Source: G020354785 sp964461435 (lineage in GTDB: Bacteria; Bacteroidota; Bacteroidia; Bacteroidales; UBA10428). From it: DNA of 64,000 nucleotides. Numbering within the stretch: the first letter of the stretch is position 1; each line of letters opens with the position of its first letter. Shown piece after piece: positions 1 to 8,387 of the stretch. The notes below the pieces were generated by a model that did no database searches, was not told the DNA's origin, and saw nothing but the letters and a program-made list of their open reading frames with translations. The stretch is taken from positions 3,778 through 67,777 of the forward strand of contig CAYWUI010000014.1 in the NCBI GenBank assembly GCA_964461435.1, read 5' to 3'. The position numbers and the translations under genes were made by a program.

Positions 1-506
1 GTTACAGACAACGTGTCGGACTGGCACAGGCAATACTTCATAATCCCGATGTCCTTATACTCGATGAGCCTACGTCGGGTCTTGACCCTAATCAAATTAT
101 TGAAATAAGAAACTTAATCTATGAGCTGGGGAAAAAGAAAACTATCCTGCTTTCAACGCATATTATGCAGGAAGTAGAAGCAATATGCGACAGGGTGCTT
201 ATAATTAATAACGGTGAAATTTTAGCTGATGATAAAGCTAAAAATCTTCATTCCTATGGTAAAAAATCATCGTACACAATACTTGTAGAATTTAATGTGC
301 CTGTAGACGAACCTGCACTTATGAAAATAGGGGGGATTGAAAAAATAAAAGCGGTTAATGACTGTAGCTGGCTTATACAGCCCCTGGAAAACAAGGATAT
401 AAGACAGGAAATATTCAAATTTGCCGTGGAAAACAATCTGACAGTTTTATCACTTAGCAAGAAAGATAAAAGCCTGGAGGAAGTTTTTCATGAACTAACA
501 AATTAG
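1..506 (+). CDS. gldA: GldA-like ABC transporter ATP-binding protein (3' part only)
   Basis: The gene enters from outside the window and reads in frame from base 3. The visible part starts just before the ABC signature region (YRQRVGLAQA), then shows the Walker B/D-loop stretch LILDEPTSGLDPNQ and the switch His in LLSTHIMQE. A C-terminal segment of about 100 residues without motifs follows. Walker A is upstream and not visible. The LDPNQ version and the C-terminal extension resemble GldA, the ATPase of the Bacteroidota gliding/T9SS-associated ABC transporter. Other ABC-2 type exporters share these motifs, so the substrate is inferred only. It ends 110 bases before metK with no clear terminator. 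Confidence 0.75.
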   Translation, partial: YRQRVGLAQAILHNPDVLILDEPTSGLDPNQIIEIRNLIYELGKKKTILLSTHIMQEVEAICDRVLIINNGEILADDKAKNLHSYGKKSSYTILVEFNVPVDEPALMKIGGIEKIKAVNDCSWLIQPLENKDIRQEIFKFAVENNLTVLSLSKKDKSLEEVFHELTN

Positions 507-616
507 TAAATATTAGTGCATTAAATCAAGTGAGTATTTTTTTAATCTGAAAATATAAATATATTTACCGGTTCTAAATAAAAAGTAACAAAGCATTAAT
601 TAATAAAAGAATTATT

Positions 617-1867
617 ATGGGATATTTATTTACATCTGAATCAGTATCTGAGGGACATCCTGATAAAGTAGCAGACCAGATATCTGATGCGCTGCTCGAT
701 GAATTTTTAAGATATGATCCTGATTCCAAAGTTGCGTGTGAAACATTGGTAACAACAGGACTGGTTATTTTAAGCGGTGAAGTAAAAACAAATGCATACG
801 TTGATGTCCAGCAACTGGCAAGAAATGTCATAAGAAAAATCGGCTATACGGTATCTGACTATATGTTTGAAGCCGATTCATGCGGAGTGATATCAGCCAT
901 CCATGAACAATCACAGGATATAAACAGGGGTGTTGAGAGAGGGTCCGAAGAAGAACAGGGAGCCGGGGACCAGGGCATGATGTTTGGTTATGCAACGAAA
1001 GAAACAGATAACTATATGCCCCTTTCCCTGGAATTGTCTCACCTGCTGTTAAAAGAACTTGCTGTAATACGAAGGGAGAGAAAAGAAATGACTTACGTGC
1101 GGCCTGACTCAAAATCGCAGGTCACTATTGAATATGGAGCTGACAACCAGCCGCAACATATCCATACTATAGTTGTTTCCACACAGCATGATGAGTTTGA
1201 TACCGATGAAAAAATGATTGTCCGCATTAAGACAGACATCAAAAATATCCTTATTCCCCGGGTTCTCTCAAAATTACCTGAACGCGTAAAGAAACTGTTT
1301 GGCAACAATTATATTTTACATGTTAATCCTACAGGAAAATTCGTTATCGGCGGCCCCCATGGAGATACCGGACTAACAGGAAGGAAGGTTATAGTAGACA
1401 CATACGGCGGTAAAGGTGCACACGGCGGCGGTGCATTTTCAGGAAAGGACTGTTCAAAAGTTGACCGCTCGGCAGCCTATGCAACACGCCACATAGCAAA
1501 AAACCTTGTGGCTGCGGGCGTAGCCGATGAAGTGCTGGTTCAGATAGCCTATGCTATTGGTATCGCCGAACCTGTCGGCCTATATATTAATACTTATAAT
1601 ACCGCCAGGGTAAAGGAAAGTGATGCAGAGATAGCTGTTAAAATAAGGGAGATGTTTGACTTGAGGCCCAGCTCCATAATAAAAAGATTCGGACTTAAGA
1701 ACCCTATATTCCTGCCCACCGCTGCATACGGACATATGGGAAGAATTCCCTATTTCGATAACATCACAATTTACAGGAATAATGTGCCCGAAACCAAAAA
1801 GGTGGAATTCTTTACATGGGAAAAAACAGATTATGTAGATAAAATAAGAGCAGCATTTAAACTTTAA
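617..1867 (+). CDS. metK: S-adenosylmethionine synthetase
   Basis: Makes S-adenosylmethionine from methionine and ATP in the cytosol, supplying methylation. Seen: the N-terminal GHPDKVADQISDA (residues about 14-26), the signature GAGDQGMMFGYA (near 115) and the glycine-rich loop GGGAFSGKDCSKVDRS (near 270), which together carry the ATP, phosphate and metal ligands. The 416-residue length is longer than the roughly 384 of the E. coli enzyme, with the extra residues in the middle, as is usual in Bacteroidota. The start ATG is directly followed by the conserved YLFTSESVSEGHP. The upstream 110 bases are AT-rich and show no SAM-riboswitch-like structure. Product identity is very secure. Confidence 0.97.
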   Translation: MGYLFTSESVSEGHPDKVADQISDALLDEFLRYDPDSKVACETLVTTGLVILSGEVKTNAYVDVQQLARNVIRKIGYTVSDYMFEADSCGVISAIHEQSQDINRGVERGSEEEQGAGDQGMMFGYATKETDNYMPLSLELSHLLLKELAVIRRERKEMTYVRPDSKSQVTIEYGADNQPQHIHTIVVSTQHDEFDTDEKMIVRIKTDIKNILIPRVLSKLPERVKKLFGNNYILHVNPTGKFVIGGPHGDTGLTGRKVIVDTYGGKGAHGGGAFSGKDCSKVDRSAAYATRHIAKNLVAAGVADEVLVQIAYAIGIAEPVGLYINTYNTARVKESDAEIAVKIREMFDLRPSSIIKRFGLKNPIFLPTAAYGHMGRIPYFDNITIYRNNVPETKKVEFFTWEKTDYVDKIRAAFKL

Positions 1868-1958
1868 TTAGAATTAGTCAAATAAAACTTTTTTAAAATT
1901 GTAAAAATTACTATTTTGCTCATTATAAAAGAATTCCTAATTAATAGATAAAATCAAA

Positions 1959-2441
1959 ATGAAACCTATAACGTTAATCCTAATTTTATTTGCCTTCTTA
2001 ACATTTTCCCTGTCTGGACAAAACCTTGTACCTGCCCTGATAAAACTTAAAGATGGAGGTAATGTCGATGTTTATCATTTCGGACAGCTTGAGTGTAACA
2101 AAACCAGGTATTTCGACAGTTATATCATGCTTAAAGGAAGATATGAAAACATCCCTACAGAGATCAAAGATTACAATACTATAAGTAAAATGGTCTTAGT
2201 TGGCTTTGATGATCCTCCTGTTGCATCAGTGGGAAATGAAAAGGCAAGAATTACTGTTTATAAAAGAAACGGAGTAATTGTCGACCTCGTTGATGCCGAA
2301 CTATTTTTGTCCTGCTACGGGGTGGATGAAAAATATAACCAGATTAAGGTACAGATAATGAATCCGCTGACAGAAAAGGTTGTTGAGAGAACAATCGACG
2401 TGAGAGATATAGACTCTATAATCTTTAAGGAAGTAAATTAA
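1959..2441 (+). CDS. Small secreted protein of unknown function
   Basis: A 160-residue protein with a clear N-terminal signal peptide (hydrophobic LILILFAFLTF, then SLSGQ near residue 20), so probably periplasmic or exported. The mature part is rich in beta-prone charged residues, contains a short LKDGG stretch and one downstream Cys, and has no motif I recognise. It follows metK in the same direction with a 91-base gap and ends 17 bases from the 3' end of the convergent ispG. No T9SS sorting domain or lipobox is present. It is called a gene because of its signal peptide, plausible start and ordinary codon use; the function is unknown. Confidence 0.75.
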   Translation: MKPITLILILFAFLTFSLSGQNLVPALIKLKDGGNVDVYHFGQLECNKTRYFDSYIMLKGRYENIPTEIKDYNTISKMVLVGFDDPPVASVGNEKARITVYKRNGVIVDLVDAELFLSCYGVDEKYNQIKVQIMNPLTEKVVERTIDVRDIDSIIFKEVN

Positions 2442-2458
2442 TATATCATAAACGATGC

Positions 2459-4348
2459 TTATGCTTGCGGGGGCTCCTTCCAGTCCCCGTTTTCTTTTAT
2501 TAAAGAAATTAACTCCTCCACTGCCTCTTCTTCCGCTATGTTTTTTTTGACCGCTGTCCTTGCTTTATAGAGAGTTACCTTATTCTTTCCTGTGCCCACA
2601 TAACCGTAATCAGCATCCGCCATCTCGCCCGGTCCGTTTACAATACATCCCATAACAGCAATCTTCAATCCTTTTAAATGTGAAGTCCTTTTACGAATTT
2701 TAATAACTACCTCCTGTATGTTAAAATTGGTCCTCCCGCATGAAGGACAGGATATATATTCTGTTCCCGATATTCTAACCCTTGCCGCCTGCAAAATACC
2801 AAAGGTTGTTGAAACTATTTCACTGGCTTCAATATTCCCTGAATTTGTGAGCCATAATCCGTCACCCAGTCCGTCCAGGAATAAGCCCCCTGTGTCAGCC
2901 GCGCTCTTGAGCCTAAAATCCTCACTTTCAGTTTCATGATAATCCCTCCTGATAATTACAGGTACATTGCAGCTTCTGTTTATTAACTCACAGAATAAAG
3001 CCCTCTGTTCTGCAAATCCGTTAATATTATTGGTTTCCGATACCAGTATAATTGTTGAATCGGCACAAATCTCCCTGATAACGCGATCATTTAATTCATC
3101 ATAAAATATTTTTACAAAATTCATCTTGTCTGACTTTTCCCGTTCGCTAAAATAATCTGCTAAAGAAAAAAGAGGAAAATAATTATGCTTTATACCCTTA
3201 TATCCTTGCCACTTTTTAGAGTCCATAATTATTCCTTTGGCCTCAGGAATGTCAATTTCAGTATCAATATCATTCACATACAAATAATCCGGTGCCTTAT
3301 TACTGTTAAATGAAAAACCTTCCTTTCCCATATTCGCCACTACAACCGGATGATATTCACCACCGGTATTATTTACAGCAATTGTTTTTCTTTTATCATA
3401 TCGAAACGGATTAAGAGGATAGCCCGATAAAGGCTTTATTGATTCATGGCTGCCGCGGTCCATAAAATAATTAACCAGTTTCCTGGCAACAGGTATCTCC
3501 TCTTCAGGATCTTCAGTAAGTGATATACGGACAGTATCTCCTATGCCATCAGCCAGCAAGGCCCCTGCTCCGACAGCAGATTTTATCCTTCCGTCATCAC
3601 CCTCCCCGGCTTCAGTCACTCCAATATGCAAGGGAAAATGCATACCTTCCTTAAGCATCTTATTCACCAGTAACCTTGTTGACTGTACCATAATCTGTGT
3701 ATTACTGGCTTTCATAGATATCACCACCTTACTAAAATTCTCCTGCCTGCAAATTCTCAGGTACTCCATTGCAGATTCTGCCATTCCCCCGGGAGTATCG
3801 CCATATCTGCTCATAATCCTTTCAGATAAGGAACCGTGATTTGTTCCTATGCGCAAGGCTGTGTTATTTTTTTTACAGACATCAAGAAGCGGAATAAACT
3901 TTTCTTTTATGTTTTCAATCCCCCTGGAATACTCATTTTCAGTGTATCCTGATTTTTTAGATTTTTTCCTGTCGGCAAAATTTCCCGGGTTGATCCTTAT
4001 CTTCTCAACAATTGCTGCTGCATGTTCAGCAATAACAGGATTAAAATGAATATCAGCAATTACCGGCGTGACATATCCTTTATGCCTGAGCTCGGAAACA
4101 ATAGCGGACAAATTTTCAACATCCTTAACCGAGGGGACGGCGATTCTCACATAATCGGCCCCTGCATTAATCATCCTTATGCACTGGTTTACTGTGGCCT
4201 TTATATCCCCCGTACCGGTATTAGTCATTGATTGCACCCTGACGGGATTGCCGGCACCCACAGTTACTTTACCTATATTGACTTCATCCGTTTTTCTGCG
4301 TGAATATTGTGTAAAACTATTACAATATTTATTAGGGACAGCGCCCAT
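2459..4348 (-). CDS. ispG: 4-hydroxy-3-methylbut-2-enyl diphosphate synthase, long (three-domain) form
   Basis: Catalyses the reductive conversion of MEcPP to HMBPP in the MEP isoprenoid pathway, using a [4Fe-4S] cluster. Seen: the TIM-barrel start (VRVQSMTNT), an iron-sulfur domain with Cys534 and Cys537 (CPSCGRTN) and Cys568 (GCIVNGPGE), and Glu in NGPGE. The 629 residues, against about 370 for the E. coli form, reflect an inserted middle domain (roughly residues 260-500), as in Bacteroidota, Chlamydiae and plants. Oddity: the only plausible ATG, and the first five codons (MGAVP), lie inside a copy of the dispersed palindromic repeat. No other in-frame Met occurs before the conserved VQSM segment, so the start used in vivo is uncertain. 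Confidence 0.93.
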   Translation of the reverse strand: MGAVPNKYCNSFTQYSRRKTDEVNIGKVTVGAGNPVRVQSMTNTGTGDIKATVNQCIRMINAGADYVRIAVPSVKDVENLSAIVSELRHKGYVTPVIADIHFNPVIAEHAAAIVEKIRINPGNFADRKKSKKSGYTENEYSRGIENIKEKFIPLLDVCKKNNTALRIGTNHGSLSERIMSRYGDTPGGMAESAMEYLRICRQENFSKVVISMKASNTQIMVQSTRLLVNKMLKEGMHFPLHIGVTEAGEGDDGRIKSAVGAGALLADGIGDTVRISLTEDPEEEIPVARKLVNYFMDRGSHESIKPLSGYPLNPFRYDKRKTIAVNNTGGEYHPVVVANMGKEGFSFNSNKAPDYLYVNDIDTEIDIPEAKGIIMDSKKWQGYKGIKHNYFPLFSLADYFSEREKSDKMNFVKIFYDELNDRVIREICADSTIILVSETNNINGFAEQRALFCELINRSCNVPVIIRRDYHETESEDFRLKSAADTGGLFLDGLGDGLWLTNSGNIEASEIVSTTFGILQAARVRISGTEYISCPSCGRTNFNIQEVVIKIRKRTSHLKGLKIAVMGCIVNGPGEMADADYGYVGTGKNKVTLYKARTAVKKNIAEEEAVEELISLIKENGDWKEPPQA

Positions 4349-4430
4349 ATTTTTTCATTTTAAGAGGGACCACTTCAAAAGGGACAGCATCCATTTAATA
4401 TGGGGAAAAAATATGGGCGCTGTCCCTATA
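4334..4430. repeat. REP-like palindromic array 1
   Basis: A forward copy of GGGACAGCGCCCATAT (from about 4335) and an inverted copy, ATATGGGCGCTGTCCC (4411-4426), enclose degenerate copies (GGGACC at 4375, GGGACAGCATCCAT near 4381). The outer copies can pair into a long hairpin. The same unit occurs at 6036-6126 and 32406-32586. It overlaps the first codons of ispG and lies 67 bases upstream of the next plus-strand gene. There is no transposase nearby. It looks like a REP/BIME-type nonautonomous element; a bidirectional terminator role is also possible. Confidence 0.75.
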
Positions 4431-4496
4431 AATTAATGTCAAAAATAGTAATTCAGCATTAAATATTTTATATTTACCTGTAGCCATATTATTATT

Positions 4497-5582
4497 ATGA
4501 AAAAAATTTTTGTTTCAGGATGTTATGATATTTTACACGCCGGCCATATTCAGTTCTTCACTGAAGCCAAAGCCCTGGGAGATCACTTGATAGTATGCTT
4601 TGCTTCAGACGAGGTTTTATGGAAACACAAAAAACGCCGCCCCTCGATACCGCAGGAGCATAAAAAAGCTCTTATCCAGGCATTTGAAATGGTTGACGAT
4701 GTTGTCATAGGTACAAATATGGAAATAGGATTGGATTTTAAAGACCATTTTCTCAATATTAAACCTGATATTCTGGCTGTCACTGAAGATGACCAGTATA
4801 CGGGAAAAAAACGCAAATTGTGCTCCCTGACCGGAGCTCAATATTATGTACTGCCAAAAACTCCGCCTAAATTTGAGCCTGTATCTACGACCAGTATTGT
4901 AAAATGGATTCGTGCACCCCAGGAAGCACCGCTAAGGGTCGACTTCGCCGGGGGATGGCTTGATGTGCCACGCTTTGCAAAAGCAGGCGGTTTCGTGGTA
5001 AATTGTGCCATATCGCCCCTTGTCTCTTTGCAAAGCTGGGACTATGAGAAAAGGTCCGGACTGGGAGGGAGTGGGGCATGGGCACTCCTTAACGGTGAGG
5101 ACGGGGTTGACAGTGAGCTGAGACTGGGCGTAGGCTGGCAGGATCCTGCGGTTATCCAGGAAACGGGTTTGTGCGTATGGCATAGCGGAAAGCGTCCCCG
5201 GCTGCATATTAAACTTAGCGGCAACATGTTAAAAGGGCTTATGGCTCTGTACTATACCAAATGCGAACACGACACACCCAGCGTCGCAGAAAAAAAGCGT
5301 AACTATGAACTGATATTCAGGGCCAGCCAGGTTGCTGCCAGTGCAGTACTGACTGAAGACCTTTATAAGCTGGCTGAGGCTGTGGGAATGAGCTACAAGG
5401 CACAAACAGAAGAAGGAATGAATGCCCTTGTTGAGGCTAAAAATTGCCTCGCCCGTAAGTATTGCGGGGGCGGCTGGGGTGGCTATGCCCTGTACATCTT
5501 CTCAGCCGTCACAGACCGCGATGCCTTTGTCACCAGGTATGCCCAGGCTATAGCAATTGAACCTTATATCAGAAAATTTTAA
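4497..5582 (+). CDS. Bifunctional nucleotidyltransferase / GHMP-family sugar kinase fusion
   Basis: Two enzymes appear fused in 361 residues. Residues 1-140 form a cytidylyltransferase-like domain with the HxGH nucleotide site (HAGH, 14-17) and a late VSTTSIV segment in place of the ISTSxI motif. Residues from about 143 begin a GHMP kinase domain: APLRVDFAGGWLDVP, then the GLGGSGA phosphate loop (about 187-194), and a glycine-rich C-terminal motif CGGGWGGYAL (near 325). The N-terminal half resembles RfaE/TagD-type transferases and the kinase resembles HddA-like heptose or fucose kinases. A role in activating a sugar for surface polysaccharide is inferred; the substrate is unknown. No sugar-biosynthesis genes adjoin it. 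Confidence 0.8.
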   Translation: MKKIFVSGCYDILHAGHIQFFTEAKALGDHLIVCFASDEVLWKHKKRRPSIPQEHKKALIQAFEMVDDVVIGTNMEIGLDFKDHFLNIKPDILAVTEDDQYTGKKRKLCSLTGAQYYVLPKTPPKFEPVSTTSIVKWIRAPQEAPLRVDFAGGWLDVPRFAKAGGFVVNCAISPLVSLQSWDYEKRSGLGGSGAWALLNGEDGVDSELRLGVGWQDPAVIQETGLCVWHSGKRPRLHIKLSGNMLKGLMALYYTKCEHDTPSVAEKKRNYELIFRASQVAASAVLTEDLYKLAEAVGMSYKAQTEEGMNALVEAKNCLARKYCGGGWGGYALYIFSAVTDRDAFVTRYAQAIAIEPYIRKF

Positions 5583-5622
5583 TTTTATCATTACATTATT
5601 AACAACAAAATAAATTCTGAAT

Positions 5623-6027
5623 ATGGTTGGTACACTTAACGAAGTTTTAATCGATTCTATTCTTGAGACACTGCCACTTGAATTTTCTGTAATAGATAAA
5701 AATGATAAAGTGCTTGCCTGGAACAGGCATGGCACAAGATTATTTAAAAGGCCTGTGGCTGTTATTGGACGCGATGTCAGGGACTGCCATCCTAAAAAGA
5801 GCCTGCACCTGGTAGAAAAGCTTCTGGAAGAAATGAAATCAGGCGAAAGGGATAAAGCCAGGTTCTGGATTGATCTTGATATTGATGATGCCGGTTCCCC
5901 GCGGAAAATTATGATCGAATATTATGCTCTGCGTGACAAAGATGGTAAGTACCTTGGCTGCGTGGAAGCTACACAGGATATTACGGACATTCAGAAGCTT
6001 GAAGGACAAAAGAGGCTGCTTGATTAA
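5623..6027 (+). CDS. Single PAS-domain protein (DUF438-type PAS)
   Basis: A 134-residue cytosolic protein made almost entirely of one PAS fold: ETLPLEFSVIDKNDKVLAWN opens the domain, VIGRDVRDCHPKKS lies in the middle, and YYALRDKDGKYLGCVEATQD closes it. The VIGRxVxxCHPxKS segment is typical of the PAS domain at the end of DUF438 proteins, which bind haem or small ligands in some members. No output domain (kinase, DNA-binding) is attached and none is encoded next to it, so a partner elsewhere is inferred. It follows the sugar-kinase fusion after 40 bases and is followed at once by repeat array 2. Confidence 0.8.
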   Translation: MVGTLNEVLIDSILETLPLEFSVIDKNDKVLAWNRHGTRLFKRPVAVIGRDVRDCHPKKSLHLVEKLLEEMKSGERDKARFWIDLDIDDAGSPRKIMIEYYALRDKDGKYLGCVEATQDITDIQKLEGQKRLLD

Positions 6028-6035
6028 CCCACACA

Positions 6036-6126
6036 GGGAATATAGGGGAAGCGCCCATATAATATGGATCGCACCTATATAATAGAGATAGCGCCAAAAA
6101 AAATACGGGCGTTGTCCCTCTTTTTA
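6036..6126. repeat. REP-like palindromic array 2
   Basis: Degenerate copies of the unit of array 1: GGGGAAGCGCCCATAT (about 6045-6060), a diverged ATCGCACC (near 6068), ATAGCGCC (near 6088) and an inverted ATACGGGCGTTGTCCC (6103-6118) followed by a T-run. Orientation again converges towards the middle. It fills nearly all the space between the PAS gene and the next secreted-protein gene. The mismatches relative to arrays 1 and 3 suggest an older insertion. The T-run after the last copy could allow it to act as a terminator for the PAS gene. Confidence 0.65.
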
Positions 6127-6147
6127 AATTAAAAATTGGAGGTAATT

Positions 6148-6612
6148 ATGTGCAAAAAAACTGTCTTTATCCTGATATTTTCATGTTGCTATTTTAGTCT
6201 CGTTCATTCACAATCAATGAAAATAAAAAAGAATGACGGAACTGTAATTACTTATAATATTAATGAAATTAAGAAAATAACATTCAGCACAATAACAATT
6301 TCTGAAGATCAGCAGAAAAAAGAATATCCGGCTGAATCATTGTCATCACCCGAAAATTATCCCAATCCTTTTAATTCATCTACAACTATTAGTTATAATA
6401 TTCCGCAAACCGGGGATGTTGAAATTTCAATATATGATTTGAAAGGACAAAGAATAAAAACATATCAAATTGGCAAAACTCCTCCCGGAAATTATTATCT
6501 GGAGTGGGACGGCAAAAATGAAAATGGTCAAAAAGTAATTAGTGGCACTTATATTTATAAGATAATTTATAATGGGACAATACGAAGTAATAAAATGTTA
6601 TTAATAAAATAA
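6148..6612 (+). CDS. Secreted protein with T9SS type A C-terminal sorting domain
   Basis: The start is set at ATG 6148 because TTGGAGG (6136-6142) lies five bases ahead as an unusually good ribosome binding site for this genome; an upstream in-frame TTG at 6136 is part of that site. The 154-residue product has a signal peptide (CKKTVFILIFSCCYFSLV), a short KIKKNDGTVITYNINEIKKI segment, and an end domain from about residue 70: ENYPNPFNSSTTI, then VEISIYDLKGQRI and GTYIYKI. That end is a FlgD-like T9SS sorting domain. The protein is little more than an export tag plus a short N-terminal strand. It is probably co-transcribed with the next gene (15-base gap). Confidence 0.85.
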   Translation: MCKKTVFILIFSCCYFSLVHSQSMKIKKNDGTVITYNINEIKKITFSTITISEDQQKKEYPAESLSSPENYPNPFNSSTTISYNIPQTGDVEISIYDLKGQRIKTYQIGKTPPGNYYLEWDGKNENGQKVISGTYIYKIIYNGTIRSNKMLLIK

Positions 6613-6627
6613 TAAAATATTTATCCG

Positions 6628-7821
6628 ATGAAAAGCATAGTTTGTTCATTCATTATTATAATTTTTTTATTCCCGTTGGCTGCCGGGCAAACAATATATA
6701 TACAAACAACTGATGGTACCGATTCATATGACTTATCTGAAATTGATGATTTGACTTTTGAATACACTTCAGCCAAGGCTTATCTTTTATCAAAGATTGC
6801 TACACTGTACCCTGATAATTCATTTGGTTTAAGGTTCTTTCCTGATTTAGCCGTAACGGTTATAAATGAAAGAGACGCATATCCCTTTCGCATGTTTGTT
6901 GTGGCAGGTGTCACAACCTATCTTTTTGAGGGAGATTCTATAGAAAATATTACAAATGTAACCGAAGTATTATCAAAAGGTGATCCTGGTGAGTTTGACA
7001 ACGGTTATGCGGGAATAGGCGGAGTTTATTATCACACTGACGGAAAAATGTATGCCCTTTATCATGGAGAAGATCATGAAGATATGCCTGTGTTTCCAAA
7101 TGGGATAGCCGGATTCTATGCCTCTGTAGGTCTTGCAATTTCCGAAGACAACGGACTCAGTTTTACTAAAGCAGGTCCGGTCATAACCTGCCAGAAAGAT
7201 AAATATTGGGAAAGTTTTCCTGATCAACCCGACAGAGGTTCGGGTGCTCCTTGTTGTATTAAAAGCAGGGACAGCAAATATCTGTATGCTTATTATGGTG
7301 ATGCTTCACGGGTTGACTGGAGAGGAGTTCAGATTTTCATGGCACGGGCAGATATATCCTCAGATCCGCCGGTAGCAGGCAACTGGCATAAATATTATAA
7401 TGGGAGCTTCTCACAACCCGGAATAGGGGGACTTGACAGTCCGGTTATAACAGTTATTGATAAAAATTATGCAAGTTCTGGAAACCCATTTGTAACATAT
7501 TCCGATTATCTCGATAAGTACATTATGTTTTATGACGTCGATGACTGGTACTCAAGAGAATACTTCGGAGAGTTCGGATACTCGGGAACATATGTAGCAT
7601 ATTCTGATGACGGTATAAACTGGTATAACCATGAAAGAATCATTAGCGGTATTGCGGCTCCAATAGTCGGAGAGCCTATGTCCTGGCATCCTGCAATTAT
7701 CTGGGATGATTCAAATGAGCAGGAAGGATTACTCGTCTATTCTTACAGCAGCAGCTGGGGCCTTGGTGAAGGTCTTATTCCACACTACATGGTCAGCCAG
7801 AGAATAAAATTTGAAAAGTAA
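6628..7821 (+). CDS. Secreted beta-propeller protein, glycoside-hydrolase-like
   Basis: A 397-residue protein with a signal peptide (IVCSFIIIIFLFPLAAGQ). After it comes the same strand-type motif as in the preceding gene (IQTTDGTDSYDLSEIDDLTF), suggesting a shared domain. The body has repeated propeller-like strands: GVYYHTDGKMYALYHGE, ISEDNGLSFTKAGPV, YVAYSDDGINWYNHERI, LVYSYSSSWG. These resemble GH43 or sialidase-like five-bladed propellers, with Asp-box-like SEDNGLSF and SDDGINW. I cannot place catalytic residues, so hydrolase activity is inferred. It lacks a C-terminal sorting domain, so it may stay periplasmic. Its end is only 5 bases from the convergent tsaC. Confidence 0.7.
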   Translation: MKSIVCSFIIIIFLFPLAAGQTIYIQTTDGTDSYDLSEIDDLTFEYTSAKAYLLSKIATLYPDNSFGLRFFPDLAVTVINERDAYPFRMFVVAGVTTYLFEGDSIENITNVTEVLSKGDPGEFDNGYAGIGGVYYHTDGKMYALYHGEDHEDMPVFPNGIAGFYASVGLAISEDNGLSFTKAGPVITCQKDKYWESFPDQPDRGSGAPCCIKSRDSKYLYAYYGDASRVDWRGVQIFMARADISSDPPVAGNWHKYYNGSFSQPGIGGLDSPVITVIDKNYASSGNPFVTYSDYLDKYIMFYDVDDWYSREYFGEFGYSGTYVAYSDDGINWYNHERIISGIAAPIVGEPMSWHPAIIWDDSNEQEGLLVYSYSSSWGLGEGLIPHYMVSQRIKFEK

Positions 7822-7826
7822 ATTAA

Positions 7827-8387
7827 TTATTCCCTTATGACCCTGACTTCCCCGTTGAGCCCGAGCTTTATTATGCCCGACGGCTTTGCTTTTGTCAAAT
7901 CATCCTGCCTGTAGCTCACCACGTAATCTACAGAATTGATTATCTCTTTGCTTATTTCGGCATATGTCCGGGGAGCCGGGGTCCCGCTTATATTGGCTGA
8001 TGTTGATACAACAGGCCTTTTATACTGCTGTATAAGCTTTTTACAGAAATTGTCCTTTACGATCCTGATCCCAACAGATCCGTCACCTCCGAACAGGCTG
8101 GACGCAAGATTCCTGGCTCCCGGATAAATTATTGTAAGGGAATTCACGGCTGCCTCAATTAACTCCCCTGCTATATCAGGAACCTCTGCATACCTCTCCA
8201 GGCGATCAAGTGAGTCAAGCAACACAAGCATACCTTCCTTGTCCCCGCTTTTTTTTATTTCATATACACGCTCAACGGCTTTCTCATTTGTAGCGTCACA
8301 ACCTATGCCCCATATGGTATCGGTGGGATATAAAATTGTGCCTCCCTGCTGCAGCACTTTTAAGGCCGACTGAATATCCTTATCCAC
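7827..8387 (-). CDS. tsaC: L-threonylcarbamoyladenylate synthase (TsaC/YrdC type)
   Basis: Forms threonylcarbamoyl-AMP from threonine, bicarbonate and ATP, the first step of the t6A37 tRNA modification. The 186 residues cover only the YrdC domain: GGTILYPTDTIWGIGCDA near the N-terminus, KKSGDKEGMLVLLDS with the basic residues of the nucleotide cleft, and RPVVSTSANISGTPAP near residue 130. There is no Sua5 extension. It overlaps the upstream glycosyltransferase by 8 bases, so the two are translationally coupled on the minus strand, a pairing of convenience rather than pathway. Confidence 0.92.
   Translation of the reverse strand: MDKDIQSALKVLQQGGTILYPTDTIWGIGCDATNEKAVERVYEIKKSGDKEGMLVLLDSLDRLERYAEVPDIAGELIEAAVNSLTIIYPGARNLASSLFGGDGSVGIRIVKDNFCKKLIQQYKRPVVSTSANISGTPAPRTYAEISKEIINSVDYVVSYRQDDLTKAKPSGIIKLGLNGEVRVIRE

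Noticed and set aside
507..616. SAM riboswitch upstream of metK
   Set aside because: Short AT-rich stretch with no GC stems or conserved core of a SAM riboswitch.
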